Source: Pseudomonas japonica (GTDB lineage Bacteria; Pseudomonadota; Gammaproteobacteria; Pseudomonadales; Pseudomonadaceae). Taken from it: a stretch of 64,000 bases of DNA. The stretch lies in NCBI RefSeq assembly GCF_013522925.1, contig NZ_JAAMQU010000004.1, positions 124,001 to 188,000 on the forward strand. Direction: 5' to 3'. The first letter of the stretch is position 1. Each line of letters starts with the position of its first letter. Of this stretch, positions 8,944 to 18,077 are shown piece by piece. The notes beneath the pieces are model-generated. The model made no database searches, was not told where the DNA came from, and was given only the letters and a program-made list of their open reading frames with translations. Both the position numbers and the translations under genes were made by a program.

Positions 8944-10124
8944 TCAAAATTCCTGCTAAGCACCAACATGGCGATGTCGTCCGGCATCTCTCCAAGGGTG
9001 GCCAATCCGAACTTCTGGCGCAAGCCATCCAGGCTCCCGCCCGCAGCCTTGACGATTTCCGGCAAGGCGGCCTCTTTATCCCTGAGCGTTTCCCCTGGCA
9101 ACAGGTCCAGGATGCCATCAGAGAAGAGAGCCAGGCTGAAACGCTCCGGCAGCTCAATCACGTGGTTGCTGTAACTGGCTTCATCGAACAGGCCAACCGG
9201 CAACCCACGCCCCTCCAGATAATGCGCCTGATCGCCTGTAAAGAATACCGGCAAGGGCAGATGACCTCCGATGCTGTACGTCAATCGCCCGGTTTCTTCG
9301 TTGATGACGCCGCCGACCATGGTCACGTGTTTGCCCAGCTTGCAGTTGATCAAGCCCTTGTTGATATGCGACAGCACATCCGAGGGGCGGAATTCAGGCA
9401 TCAGCCCGTTGCGCCTGGACTCAAACATCAGGCGCGTGGTCATGAATTTCAAGAGCACCGTCACAAATGCCGACGAAGCGCCGTGACCTGATACGTCCGC
9501 CAGGTAGAACGCTACCCGCCGATCGTCCACGCGGAAGCAATCGACGAAGTCGCCCGACAGGTAGAGCGACGGAATGATCTGATGCTCGAAACGAAAAGCG
9601 CCCGTGACCCAAGGGTTCACCGGCAGCATGTTCATTTGCACCTGGCGACCGGCGTTCTGGTCTTCCTGAAGCAAGTGGAGGCTGGCTTCGAGCTCCCGGT
9701 TGGCAGTTTCGAGCTTCTCGCGGTAGCGCTGGTTCTCGCGCATCAGGCGGGAACGGTCCAGCGCGCGATGCACTGAATGCTCCAGCACGGCCAGGTCTTC
9801 CAGCGGCTTGATAAGGTAGTCTGCAGCACCCAGGCGTAGCGCTTCCACGGCATCGCTCATCACGCCCGCGCCAGACACCACGATCACCGGTACGCCAGCA
9901 CCACGCTCGCTGATCTGACGAATGATGTCGAGGCCGCCGAGCTGGGGCATGCGCAAGTCGCAGATCACGAGGTCCGGGCGCGCTTCCTCGAACACCTCAA
10001 GGCCTCGCAACCCGTTGCTTGCCTGCAGCACGTAGAAGCCACTGTCTTCGAGGTAGGCAGCCAGGCTGGCCCGCACTACGTCGTCATCGTCGATTATGAG
10101 CAGCGTTGCACTGGAGTTTTGCAT
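8940..10124 (-). CDS. rssB: Response regulator with PP2C phosphatase output, RssB
   Basis: A 394-residue protein: receiver domain at residues 1-125 (acidic pocket IDDDD, phospho-acceptor Asp56 in VICDLRMP, Lys in YLIKPL), a coiled linker (about 135-165), then a PP2C/SpoIIE-type domain with SGDFVDCF, LADVSGHGASSAF, SIGGHLP and the final MPDDIAMLVL. The length from ATG 10124 equals the P. aeruginosa RssB I remember; the frame is open back to 10301 without homology. RssB targets the stress sigma factor RpoS for degradation in its family. It is coupled to rssC. Confidence 0.88.
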   Translation of the reverse strand: MQNSSATLLIIDDDDVVRASLAAYLEDSGFYVLQASNGLRGLEVFEEARPDLVICDLRMPQLGGLDIIRQISERGAGVPVIVVSGAGVMSDAVEALRLGAADYLIKPLEDLAVLEHSVHRALDRSRLMRENQRYREKLETANRELEASLHLLQEDQNAGRQVQMNMLPVNPWVTGAFRFEHQIIPSLYLSGDFVDCFRVDDRRVAFYLADVSGHGASSAFVTVLLKFMTTRLMFESRRNGLMPEFRPSDVLSHINKGLINCKLGKHVTMVGGVINEETGRLTYSIGGHLPLPVFFTGDQAHYLEGRGLPVGLFDEASYSNHVIELPERFSLALFSDGILDLLPGETLRDKEAALPEIVKAAGGSLDGLRQKFGLATLGEMPDDIAMLVLSRNFE

Positions 10125-10327
10125 GTGGGCAAACGGCGCCAGAAATGGGTTGGCTTCAGGGAGGCTCGGCCGGGGCAGAACGGCATCGCTGGTTTCTTTT
10201 CTGGCCCCTCCTGTACGGTGTAGGTCAATAAACCCTGCACGGCAAATATTGGAGGTGCCCTGTAAGGCGCAGACGGTACTCCCATCCGCCAGGCGTTTCA
10301 AGCGGGCACCGATGGTCGCACGGCCCC

Positions 10328-10357
10328 TTTACACGGTAATTGACGTAGCGTTATAAA
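10328..10357 (+). promoter_or_regulatory. Probable sigma70 promoter of the PilZ gene
   Basis: TTTACA (10328-10333), an 18-base spacer and TATAAA (10352-10357), each one mismatch from consensus, 39 bases before the ATG. An inverted repeat CACGGT/ACCGTG (10332-10337 and 10358-10363) brackets the -10 box and could be an operator. Confidence 0.5.
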
Positions 10358-10396
10358 ACCGTGAAAGCTTTTTAGTACCCATCAAAGGAAGAGAAC

Positions 10397-10693
10397 ATGG
10401 GCCAGCTGGACCAGCAGTACAGCGAAAAACGGGATTTCATTCGCATGACCGTCGATGCAGAGGTCACCGCCACCGCGCGTGGGGAGAAAATCCAGGCCAT
10501 ATGTCACGACCTTTCAGGCAATGGCATACAGCTTCGCGCCAAATGCGACTGGCAGGCCGGCGAGAAGGTGCAGGTGCACCTACCTTCACACTCCCAGGAA
10601 CTCACCGACTATAACGCCATGACCGAGGTAGTGCGGGTAGAGGAATTGCCGAATGGCGAACGCCTGCTTGGCCTCAGCGTGATCAGGAACTGA
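10397..10693 (+). CDS. PilZ-domain protein (c-di-GMP receptor type)
   Basis: A 98-residue single-domain PilZ protein. The arginine motif is KRDFIRM near the N-terminus and the second motif is DLSGNGIQL, the signature for binding cyclic di-GMP. GGAAG lies 7 bases before the ATG. It sits between rssB (divergent) and mlaA (convergent), the same place as the PilZ gene PA2799 in P. aeruginosa. The output partner is unknown. Confidence 0.85.
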   Translation: MGQLDQQYSEKRDFIRMTVDAEVTATARGEKIQAICHDLSGNGIQLRAKCDWQAGEKVQVHLPSHSQELTDYNAMTEVVRVEELPNGERLLGLSVIRN

Positions 10694-10698
10694 AAGAA

Positions 10699-10723
10699 CG
10701 AAGGGGCCGCAATGGCCCCTTCG
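10699..10723. terminator. Bidirectional terminator between PilZ gene and mlaA
   Basis: Perfect 10-bp stem CGAAGGGGCC/GGCCCCTTCG with loop GCAAT, placed between two convergent stop codons (10693 and 10736). Confidence 0.8.
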
Positions 10724-10735
10724 CTTGTAGAACGA

Positions 10736-11437
10736 TCAAAAGTCGTCTTCGACCTGCCCATCCTTGACCTTGAACTCGCGATTCTGCAAATAGGCGTTGC
10801 GCAGGAACAGGTACTTGTCCCCATTGATCAGCTTCTCGGCCGACAACAGGCTTGCACGGGTATCGATGATGTCCGCGCCCAGAATGGTGTTACGGGTAGG
10901 CACATGGTCGATGTAGCGGTACGGCCGCGCGTAGGTGTCCGGGTATTTGCCGATAGCATCACGCACAGTGCTTGGCCCGAAGAACGGCAGCATCACGTAG
11001 GGCCCGCTGGAAACCCCCCAATAGCCCAGCGTTTGGCCGAAGTCTTCCTCGCTGCGCTGCAGGCCCATGCGGGTGCCCACATCAAAGAAGCCCAACAGCC
11101 CGAACGTGGTGTTGAAGATCAACCGTGCGGTGTCCTTCCCAGCGGCGGCCGGCTTGGCCTGCAGCACGTTATTTACCAGGTTTGTGACGTCGCCCACATT
11201 ATTGAACATATTGTGGATGCCATCTTCCAGGAACTGCGGCGTAACCGTGTCGTAGGCCTTGGCGATCGGCTTGAGCGTGTAGGTATCGAGCGTGTCGTTG
11301 AAGCGGAACACCGCGCGATTCACGCCCTCCCACGGATCTTCATCGGCGGCCTGGCTGAGAGCCGGCGACAGGGCCAGGCCCGCCACAAGGCAGGGACCGG
11401 CAAAACGACTGAACAAGGCGACACCCTTGCAACGCAT
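10736..11437 (-). CDS. mlaA: MlaA/VacJ-family phospholipid trafficking protein
   Basis: Outer-membrane component of the Mla system, which removes misplaced phospholipids from the outer leaflet. 233 residues from ATG 11437, with GAGGAA 7 bases upstream. Signal peptide about residues 1-30, then the MlaA domain: DPWEGVNRAVFRFND, FLEDGIHNMFNNVGD, FGQTLGYWGV and YVMLPFFGPSTVRDAIG. No lipobox is visible: the export signal ends ALSQA-ADEDP rather than at a cysteine, unlike E. coli MlaA. The other mla genes are not in this window. Confidence 0.88.
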   Translation of the reverse strand: MRCKGVALFSRFAGPCLVAGLALSPALSQAADEDPWEGVNRAVFRFNDTLDTYTLKPIAKAYDTVTPQFLEDGIHNMFNNVGDVTNLVNNVLQAKPAAAGKDTARLIFNTTFGLLGFFDVGTRMGLQRSEEDFGQTLGYWGVSSGPYVMLPFFGPSTVRDAIGKYPDTYARPYRYIDHVPTRNTILGADIIDTRASLLSAEKLINGDKYLFLRNAYLQNREFKVKDGQVEDDF

Positions 11438-11637
11438 AATCAATTCCTCATGAATGAGAGCAACGCAATTGGCGCCTGCCCGCGTCAAAACGATCCCAGT
11501 ATAAGCGCTGAGCGCGCGCTTGCGCAGGCACTTGCCTTGAGCACTCGATCAAGGCCTGGCCTAAGCTTGTGACACCGCTAGGGATTTTTTAGCGGCCCGG
11601 GGCGGTCAATGCTGTGCTGACTTGAAAGGAGAACCCT

Positions 11638-11901
11638 ATGCCAGCCCGCGAACTGCAAGCCCAACTGGATGCCTTGCGTGACGAAATCGAACGTAACCCA
11701 CCCGCCACGCTGGAAGAGCGCGCAGAGCTCACCGAACTGATGCAGCAACTTCAGGCTCGGGTCGAGCTTGAGAACGCCACCCATGCCGACAGCCTGGTGG
11801 ACAACGTGAACTACGCCGCCGAGCGCTTCGAGGTGAAGCACCCGGGGCTTGCCGGCACCTTGCGCAACATCGTGCAAACCCTAGGCAACATCGGCATCTG
11901 A
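11638..11901 (+). CDS. DUF4404-like small protein
   Basis: An 87-residue soluble, mostly helical protein (RELQAQLDALRDEIERNPPA; end TLRNIVQTLGNIGI), resembling the DUF4404 family. AAAGGAGA lies 6 bases before the ATG. Function unknown; the heptad-like N-terminal half suggests a coiled coil. It sits alone between divergent mlaA and convergent queF. Confidence 0.75.
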   Translation: MPARELQAQLDALRDEIERNPPATLEERAELTELMQQLQARVELENATHADSLVDNVNYAAERFEVKHPGLAGTLRNIVQTLGNIGI

Positions 11902-11911
11902 CGCTTGCCTG

Positions 11912-12742
11912 CTACTGCCGGGCCAGCCGCGCGTTATCGAAGTGCTGCGCGTGGGTACTGCGATAGGGGTTGATATCCAACCCACCGCGGCGCACGTAAC
12001 GCGCGAATACGGTCAGGCGCTCGGGCTTGAGCAGGCGCTGCAGGTCCATGAACACGCGCTCCACGCACTGCTCATGGAAATCCGAATGCTCGCGGAAGCT
12101 CACCAGGTAGGCCAGAAAGCTTGCGTGGTCCAGTGCCGGGCCCGTATAGCTCACCGCCAGGCTGCCCCAGTCCGGCTGGCTGGTAACCGGGCAGTTGGAT
12201 TTAAGCAAATGGCTGTGCAGGCTTTCTTCCACGATGCTGGAAGGGTCGCAGCGCAGCAGTTCCGGGCGAGGGTGGCTGTAATCACTGGTCGAAATGTCCA
12301 GGTCATCCACGCAAACGCCTGGCAACGTACCGATCCCCTGCCCTTCTACGTCCGCAAGGCGCTGGATGCGCACGCCGACCGGCTTGCCCGCCGCTGCGGA
12401 GAGGTCGTTCACCAGGCAGGCCTGCAGGGCCTCCGAGGACGCGAATACCGTCTGGTTCATCGAGTTCAGGTACAGCTTGAACGACTTGCTCTCGATGATG
12501 TTGGGCGAATCCGCCGGGATGGAGAACTCTGCGATCGCCACCACGGGCTTGCCCGAGGGCAACAGCCAGGACAGCTCGTAGCAGTTCCAGTAATCCACGC
12601 CCATGTATGGCAGGGTGCTGGCGGTAAGGCCCAGCTCTGCCCATTTGGCCGCGCGCGGGATCGGAAACAGCAACTCCGGCGTGTAGGTAGAAACGTATTG
12701 GCTGGCTTTGCCCAGGGGTGAATCTTCGGCGGCAGGGTGCAT
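11912..12742 (-). CDS. queF: NADPH-dependent 7-cyano-7-deazaguanine (preQ0) reductase QueF
   Basis: Reduces the nitrile of preQ0 to preQ1 in queuosine synthesis. 276 residues from ATG 12742, the long bimodular form. The substrate-binding [11 protein letters not shown], the catalytic Cys in [27 protein letters not shown] and [14 protein letters not shown] are present. The frame is open back to 12775, but [11 protein letters not shown] is the family-like start. No preQ1 riboswitch is visible upstream. Confidence 0.95.
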   Translation of the reverse strand: MHPAAEDSPLGKASQYVSTYTPELLFPIPRAAKWAELGLTASTLPYMGVDYWNCYELSWLLPSGKPVVAIAEFSIPADSPNIIESKSFKLYLNSMNQTVFASSEALQACLVNDLSAAAGKPVGVRIQRLADVEGQGIGTLPGVCVDDLDISTSDYSHPRPELLRCDPSSIVEESLHSHLLKSNCPVTSQPDWGSLAVSYTGPALDHASFLAYLVSFREHSDFHEQCVERVFMDLQRLLKPERLTVFARYVRRGGLDINPYRSTHAQHFDNARLARQ

Positions 12743-12925
12743 CGTGGCGAACCTTGAAACGAAACAGGTGGCCATTCTACCGGGTCGGCACCCTTCCCTG
12801 CACCCGACAGCCCCTTATCACCGATCAGTATTTTCAATGGGCCACGCGCTTGTGGGATGGCGATACGTGAACGATGCTAGCTGGGCCGATGCGCGACCTT
12901 CTTCCAATCACAACCGAGGCCAGCC

Positions 12926-13360
12926 ATGAAGACCGTAGCCCAGCTGATGAAGCTCAAGCCACACCAGGAGGTGTTCACCATCAGCCCGGACCAGATGGTG
13001 CTGGACGCATTGAAGCTGATGGCGGAGAAAAACGTGGGTGCGCTGCCAGTGGTAGAAAACGGCGCTGTGGTCGGGGTGGTGAGCGAGCGGGACTACGCCC
13101 GCAAGATGATCCTGGTCGGCCGTTCCTCGGTAGGCACGCCCGTGCGGGCGATCATGAGTGCCCCGGTGATCACCGTGGGCCCGGGAGAGAACATCGAGAC
13201 TTGCATGAACACCATGACTGACAGCCACCTGCGCCACCTGCCCGTGGTCGAGGACGGCCAGCTGGTCGGCCTGCTCTCGATTGGCGACCTCGTTAAAGAA
13301 GCCATCGCCGAGCAGGCCAACCTGATTCAGCAGCTGGAGCAGTACATTCGAGGTGAGTGA
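12926..13360 (+). CDS. Tandem CBS-domain protein
   Basis: 144 residues forming one Bateman module: CBS1 about residues 10-65 (KLMAEKNVGALPVVENGAVVG, SERDYARK) and CBS2 about 78-135 (MTDSHLRHLPVVEDGQLVG, SIGDLVKE). Such modules bind adenine nucleotides and regulate a partner; no enzyme domain is attached. GAGG lies 8 bases before the ATG. The partner is unknown. Confidence 0.85.
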   Translation: MKTVAQLMKLKPHQEVFTISPDQMVLDALKLMAEKNVGALPVVENGAVVGVVSERDYARKMILVGRSSVGTPVRAIMSAPVITVGPGENIETCMNTMTDSHLRHLPVVEDGQLVGLLSIGDLVKEAIAEQANLIQQLEQYIRGE

Positions 13361-13389
13361 CAAAGGGTGCGCGTCGAGCACCCTCCAGG

Positions 13390-14634
13390 TCACTCATACC
13401 GAAGCGCGTAGGCCGGCTCGATCTGCGACGCCCGCCAGGCGGGGTATAGCGTAGCGAGGAAGCTGAGCACCAGCCCGGCGCCGCTGACCAGCATTACATC
13501 CTGCCATTGCAGCTGCGACGGCAGGTTGCTGATGAAATACACGTCCGACGTGAAGATATGCTGGCCGGTGACACGCTCCAGCCAGCCGACGATCTGGCTC
13601 ACGTTCAGCGCCACTACAATGCCCAGCACGCTGCCCACCAACGTACCGACCACCCCGATGATGCTGCCCTGCACCATGAAGGTGGCCATTACTTGCCGCG
13701 GGGTGGCGCCGATGGTGCGCAGGATGGCGATGTCAGCGCCCTTTTCGTTCACCACCATTACCAGCGTGGCAATGATATTGAAGGCGGCCACCGCCACGAT
13801 CATCAGCAACAACAAGCCGATCATGGTCTTTTCCATTTTCATCGCGCTGAACAGGCTGCCTTGGGTGTGGGTCCAGTCGTCCGGGTGATAGCCCTGCCCC
13901 AGCTCCGCAACGATGTTCTTGGCCACTTGCGGCGCCGCCCAAAGGTCACGCACCTTCAGGCGCACGCTCTGCACTTGCCCCGGCTGCCACTTCTGCACTT
14001 CGGCGGCGTCGGCCATATGCATCAACGCCAGCGAGCCGTCGATTTCGGCGCCCACACGGAAAATGCCCACCACATTGAGCCGCTGCATGCGCGGAGTGAT
14101 CCCGCCCGGCGCGCTGCTCAGCTCTGGCACGATCAGCGTGATCTTGTCGCCCACGTTCAGGCGGAAGCGCCTGGCGGTGATATCACCGATTACTACGCCG
14201 AACTCGCCTGGTACCAGCTGCTGCAGGCTGCCTTGGGTGATGTGGCTGGCAACGATGGAGACCTTGGCTTCTTCGGCCGGGTCTACTCCGCTGAGCTGGA
14301 TCGGTTGCATGGCGCCTTTGTAGGACAGCATGCCGTCCAGCTCGGTAAACGGGGCGGCCGCCAGCACCTCTGGATTACGCAGCGCGGCCTGGGCAACCGG
14401 GCGCCAGTCATTGAGCGGGGTATCGCCTACCACGGCGGCGTGAGGGACCATCCCGAGAATTCGGGCGCTCATCTCCCGTTGGAAGCCGTTCATCACCGAC
14501 AGCACCACGATCATCGCCAGCACGCCGAGTGCCAGCCCGATCATCGAGGTCATGGAAATGAAGGAAATGAAGTGATTGCGGCGCTTGGCCCGGGTATAGC
14601 GAGCGCCGATAAAGAGAGGCAAGGGTCTGAACAT
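13390..14634 (-). CDS. lolE: Lipoprotein-releasing ABC transporter permease LolE
   Basis: One of two permeases of LolCDE, which extracts outer-membrane lipoproteins from the inner membrane and hands them to LolA. 414 residues: helix 1 with [16 protein letters not shown], a periplasmic domain (about residues 50-260), then three helices with TLVMVVNEKGADIAILRTIGATPRQVM, the cytoplasmic coupling segment of FtsX-type permeases. It follows lolD in the same operon. The C/E names rest on operon order and the close pairing of the two permeases. Confidence 0.9.
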   Translation of the reverse strand: MFRPLPLFIGARYTRAKRRNHFISFISMTSMIGLALGVLAMIVVLSVMNGFQREMSARILGMVPHAAVVGDTPLNDWRPVAQAALRNPEVLAAAPFTELDGMLSYKGAMQPIQLSGVDPAEEAKVSIVASHITQGSLQQLVPGEFGVVIGDITARRFRLNVGDKITLIVPELSSAPGGITPRMQRLNVVGIFRVGAEIDGSLALMHMADAAEVQKWQPGQVQSVRLKVRDLWAAPQVAKNIVAELGQGYHPDDWTHTQGSLFSAMKMEKTMIGLLLLMIVAVAAFNIIATLVMVVNEKGADIAILRTIGATPRQVMATFMVQGSIIGVVGTLVGSVLGIVVALNVSQIVGWLERVTGQHIFTSDVYFISNLPSQLQWQDVMLVSGAGLVLSFLATLYPAWRASQIEPAYALRYE

Positions 14635-14682
14635 GCGCGGCACCGTAAAAAATAGGCAGGAGGCGATGGGCGCCTCCGGGAA

Positions 14683-15381
14683 TCAGAGAGGCACCAGGCG
14701 GCCTTCGTCCAGCTTGAGCACGCGATCCATCTGCCGTGCCAGCACCGGATCGTGGGTTACGACCAGGAAGGCAGTACGCAGCGAGCGGCTGAGCTCCAGC
14801 ATCAGGTCCTGGATACCCTGGGCCGTGTGTTGGTCCAGGTTACCTGTGGGCTCATCGAGCATCACAAGGCCAGGCTCATTGACCAGTGCACGAGCAATGG
14901 CAACACGCTGACGTTCACCGCCGGACAGCTCCGCCGGCTTGTGCGCCAGGCGGTGGCCCAGGCCTACCCGCTCCAGCAGGGCGGTCGCCCGCCGCTTGGC
15001 TTCGGGGATAGGCGTGCGGCCAATCAGCAGGGGCATGCACACGTTCTCGAGCGCGGTGAATTCCGCCAGCAGATGGTGGAACTGGTACACGAAGCCCAGC
15101 GCGCGATTGCGCAGCAGGCCGCGATCACGCTCGTTCAGCGCCGACAGCTGCTCACCGGCCAGCCACACACTGCCCTCACTGGGCGTGTCCAACCCGCCCA
15201 ACAGGTTGAGCAGCGTACTCTTGCCGGAGCCGGAGGTGCCCACGATGGCCACGCGCTCGCCGGCGTGCAGCTCCAGCTCAAGGTTCGACAACACCACCAC
15301 CGACTCCGGGCCTTCCTCGTAGGCCTTGCCCAGGTTGCGGCAGCTCAGTACGGCTTTTTCGCTCATGCCCAACTCACTCAT
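14683..15381 (-). CDS. lolD: Lipoprotein-releasing ABC transporter ATPase LolD
   Basis: ATPase of LolCDE. Walker A is GTSGSGKST, the Q-loop is in VYQFHHLL, the signature is [15 protein letters not shown] and Walker B is [15 protein letters not shown] 15381 overlaps the end of lolC by 8 bases and has GGAGG 9 bases upstream; the usual 227-residue form would begin at ATG 15366. The overlap indicates translational coupling. Confidence 0.95.
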   Translation of the reverse strand: MSELGMSEKAVLSCRNLGKAYEEGPESVVVLSNLELELHAGERVAIVGTSGSGKSTLLNLLGGLDTPSEGSVWLAGEQLSALNERDRGLLRNRALGFVYQFHHLLAEFTALENVCMPLLIGRTPIPEAKRRATALLERVGLGHRLAHKPAELSGGERQRVAIARALVNEPGLVMLDEPTGNLDQHTAQGIQDLMLELSRSLRTAFLVVTHDPVLARQMDRVLKLDEGRLVPL

Positions 15382-16621
15382 AACGTAGTGCCTCCGCGGG
15401 CTGGGTGCGCGCCGCGCGCCAGGCCGGGTACAACGTGGCAAGGAAACTCAAGGCCAGCGCCGCGCCACACACCAGGAACACGTCCTCGGCCATCAGCTGC
15501 GACGGAATGTAATCAATGAAGTAGACGTCAGGGTTGAGGAATTTATGCCCGATCAACCCTTCGAGCCCGGCGATTGCGCGGCTCACGTTAAGCGCGCCAA
15601 GAATCCCGAGGACGCCGCCAACCAGCGTACCGATCACTCCGATGATGGTGCCCTGCACCATGAACACGCCCATCACTTGCCGCGGGGTCATGCCCAGGGT
15701 ACGAAGAATGGCGATATCACCGCGCTTGTCGTTCACCACCATCACCAGCGTGGAAATGATGTTGAACGCTGCCACCGCCACGATCAGCAACAACAACAGG
15801 CCGATCATGTTCTTTTCCATGCGGATGGCCTGGTACAGGTTGCCGTGGGTGCGGGTCCAGTCCCGGGTGTAATAGTCATCGCCCAGCTGCTGCGCCAGCT
15901 GATAGGCCCCGCGTGGCGCCTGGAAAAGGTCGTCGAACTTAAGCCGCAAGCCTTGCACCTGCCCGGGCTTCCAGCGGTGCAGGCGGCCAAGGTCTTCCAG
16001 GTTGGCCAACCCCAGGTAGCCGTCGATTTCCCCGGCACCCACATGGAAGATGCCCGTGACGGTGAAGCGCTTCATGCGCGGGAACATGCCCGCCGGGGTC
16101 ACGGTGACTTCAGGTGCGACGAAGGTGACCTTGTCGCCCACCTTCACGCCCAGCTTGGCCGCGGCCTTGTCGCCGATCATCAGCCCGAAGCCGCCGCTGG
16201 ACAGGTCGCTGAGTTTACCCTCGCGCAAAAAAGCATCGATGATCGAAACCTGCGACTCCTGCGCGGGGTCAATGCCGTTGAGCAATACCTTCTGCACCTG
16301 GCCGTTGTTGGTGAGCAACCCCTGCAACTGGGTGAACGGGGCTACCGCCGCCACACCGGGGAACGCATCGGCCTTGGCCGCGAGTGCCTGCCAGTCGCTG
16401 ATGGGCTGGCCGGCCTCGATGGTTGCGTGGGGCACCATGCCCAGCACGCGGTTGCGCATTTCGCGGTCGAAACCGTTCATGACCGACAGCACCACGATCA
16501 TTACGATCACGCCGAGGGCGAGACCGGTCATGGACGTCAGTGATATGAATGAAACGAAGTGATTCCGACGCCTGGCGCGGGTGTAGCGCGCGCCGATGAA
16601 GGCAAAAAGAGGTCTGAACAT
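15374..16621 (-). CDS. lolC: Lipoprotein-releasing ABC transporter permease LolC
   Basis: First gene of lolCDE. 415 residues from ATG 16621, where the protein begins [15 protein letters not shown], very like LolE ([15 protein letters not shown]). The architecture is the same: helix 1 around [18 protein letters not shown], a large periplasmic domain, and [21 protein letters not shown] before the last helices. The frame is open upstream to 16879, but that part has no similarity to the family. It is divergent from the PilZ-domain gene. Confidence 0.92.
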   Translation of the reverse strand: MFRPLFAFIGARYTRARRRNHFVSFISLTSMTGLALGVIVMIVVLSVMNGFDREMRNRVLGMVPHATIEAGQPISDWQALAAKADAFPGVAAVAPFTQLQGLLTNNGQVQKVLLNGIDPAQESQVSIIDAFLREGKLSDLSSGGFGLMIGDKAAAKLGVKVGDKVTFVAPEVTVTPAGMFPRMKRFTVTGIFHVGAGEIDGYLGLANLEDLGRLHRWKPGQVQGLRLKFDDLFQAPRGAYQLAQQLGDDYYTRDWTRTHGNLYQAIRMEKNMIGLLLLLIVAVAAFNIISTLVMVVNDKRGDIAILRTLGMTPRQVMGVFMVQGTIIGVIGTLVGGVLGILGALNVSRAIAGLEGLIGHKFLNPDVYFIDYIPSQLMAEDVFLVCGAALALSFLATLYPAWRAARTQPAEALRYE

Positions 16622-16714
16622 GTAAGTGCTTGTTCGGAGTGAAAGGAACATCCGTGTGGCGGGTCCGCTTCGGCGGCCGTACACTCGGACCACAACCGCC
16701 AACTTGGGTTCGCC

Positions 16715-17287
16715 ATGCCGACACCAGATGAAGTAGAGCGCCGCGAATACTACCGTATCGAGGATCGCATCGCACTTGAAATAACCCCGCTGAGCGAGGC
16801 GGCCAACGCCACGCCGGAGGACTCTCCGCTGTTCAGCCTGCTCAGCGAGCTGCACCTGAGCGAGTTTGAATCCCAGCACCTGCTACGCCAGCTGGGCGAA
16901 ACCAACCGTGCCCTGAGCGGCTTTCTGAAGGCACAGAGCAAACGGATCGACCTGCTGAGCCAGGTTGTGGCGCAAATGCTGATGGGCGCCTTGAGCGAGC
17001 CGCAAGACGTGGTGATTTCCGAAGCGGGGCTGGATTTCCAACACCCTGTCCGCTTCCCGCCAGGCACCCGGCTGGACCTAAAAATGGCGTTCCCTCCGCA
17101 AGCCCTTGGCATGATGCTACGGGCCCGGGTGGTGCACTGCGATATGCTTCCCGACGGCGGCTTCGCCATCGGTGTGGAATTCGAAGGCAGCACCGATGCC
17201 CAGCGCCAGCTGCTGGCGCGCTATGTGCTGCAAAAACAGGCGATGGAACGTCGCCAGGCCCTCGACCAGGCACTGGACGCGGTCTGA
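16715..17287 (+). CDS. PilZ-domain protein with helical insert
   Basis: 190 residues. The N-terminal arginine motif is ERREYYRIEDRIAL; a helical segment of about 70 residues follows (SLLSELHLSEFESQ onward); then a PilZ-like beta barrel with VISEAGLDF in place of the strict DxSxxG motif. The degenerate second motif makes cyclic di-GMP binding uncertain. It sits between lolC (divergent) and the glycerophosphodiesterase gene, 25 bases away and probably co-transcribed, as in P. aeruginosa (PA2989-PA2990 as I recall). Confidence 0.78.
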   Translation: MPTPDEVERREYYRIEDRIALEITPLSEAANATPEDSPLFSLLSELHLSEFESQHLLRQLGETNRALSGFLKAQSKRIDLLSQVVAQMLMGALSEPQDVVISEAGLDFQHPVRFPPGTRLDLKMAFPPQALGMMLRARVVHCDMLPDGGFAIGVEFEGSTDAQRQLLARYVLQKQAMERRQALDQALDAV

Positions 17288-17312
17288 ACACTTTTTCTCA
17301 AGGAAATCAGCT

Positions 17313-18035
17313 GTGACCCTGATTTATGGCCACCGCGGCGCGAAAGGCGAGGCGCCGGAAAACACGCTCGCCAGCTTCAAAACTTGTCTGGAACACGGCG
17401 TGAAGCGCTGCGAACTGGACCTGCACCTCTCCAGCGACGGGGAGTTGATGGCTATCCATGACCCTACCCTGAAGCGAACCACCGATCGCCGTGGCCGGGT
17501 AGTGGATTACACCGCCGCCGAACTGGTGGAGATCGACGCGCGCAAGGGTGGCCCCGGGTGGCTGCACCCCTGCCCCATTCCGAGGCTGGAAACGCTGTTC
17601 GGACAATGCCCGTTCGAACACTGGCAACTGGAAGTGAAAAGCGCCTCGCGCACTCGCGCAGTGACCACCGTGCTGGCGATACGCGAAATGGCGCAGCGCC
17701 ATGGCTTGCTGGACAAGGTCACCATCACCTCCAGCTCGCGGGAGGTATTACGCGCGGCAGCGGAGTTGGTACCGGATATTTCCCGCGGGTTGGTGGCGGA
17801 ATACGCTTGGCTGGACCCGCTGAAGGTCGCCCAGAACTATGGTTGCCAATACCTGGCGCTGAACTGGACGCTGTGCACCCCCGAGCGCCTGCTCAAGGCG
17901 CAGCGCCAAGGGTTGCACGTGTCGGTATGGACGGTGAACGAGCCAGCGCTGATGCGCCGGCTCGCCGACTTCGGCGCGGACAGCCTGATTACAGACTTTC
18001 CCGGTTTGGCCATTGCCACCCTCGAGAATCGCTGA
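17313..18035 (+). CDS. Glycerophosphodiester phosphodiesterase
   Basis: Hydrolyses glycerophosphodiesters to glycerol 3-phosphate and an alcohol. 240 residues, no signal peptide, so probably cytoplasmic (UgpQ-like). Active-site elements: GHRGAKGEAPENTLASF, CELDLHLSSDGELMAIHDPTLKRTT and, at the C-terminal end of the barrel, VSVWTVNE and SLITDFPG. The GTG start at 17313 has AGGAAA 8 bases upstream; the frame is open back to 17172 inside the previous gene. Confidence 0.92.
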   Translation: MTLIYGHRGAKGEAPENTLASFKTCLEHGVKRCELDLHLSSDGELMAIHDPTLKRTTDRRGRVVDYTAAELVEIDARKGGPGWLHPCPIPRLETLFGQCPFEHWQLEVKSASRTRAVTTVLAIREMAQRHGLLDKVTITSSSREVLRAAAELVPDISRGLVAEYAWLDPLKVAQNYGCQYLALNWTLCTPERLLKAQRQGLHVSVWTVNEPALMRRLADFGADSLITDFPGLAIATLENR

Positions 18036-18077
18036 AGGCTTGCGCCCCGGCCGGCTCGGGCCACCGGCCGGAGCCGC

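Noticed and set aside
8461..10124. Assignment of the RR-PP2C/STAS pair as HsbR/HsbA
   Set aside because: The domain makeup is shared, but adjacency to tal and dusA and the 394- and 160-residue lengths fit RssB/RssC; hptB and flagellar genes that accompany hsbRA are absent.
13507..14655. 382-codon plus-strand frame antisense to lolE
   Set aside because: His/Gln/Arg-rich shadow of a GC-rich gene; lolE on the other strand is certain.
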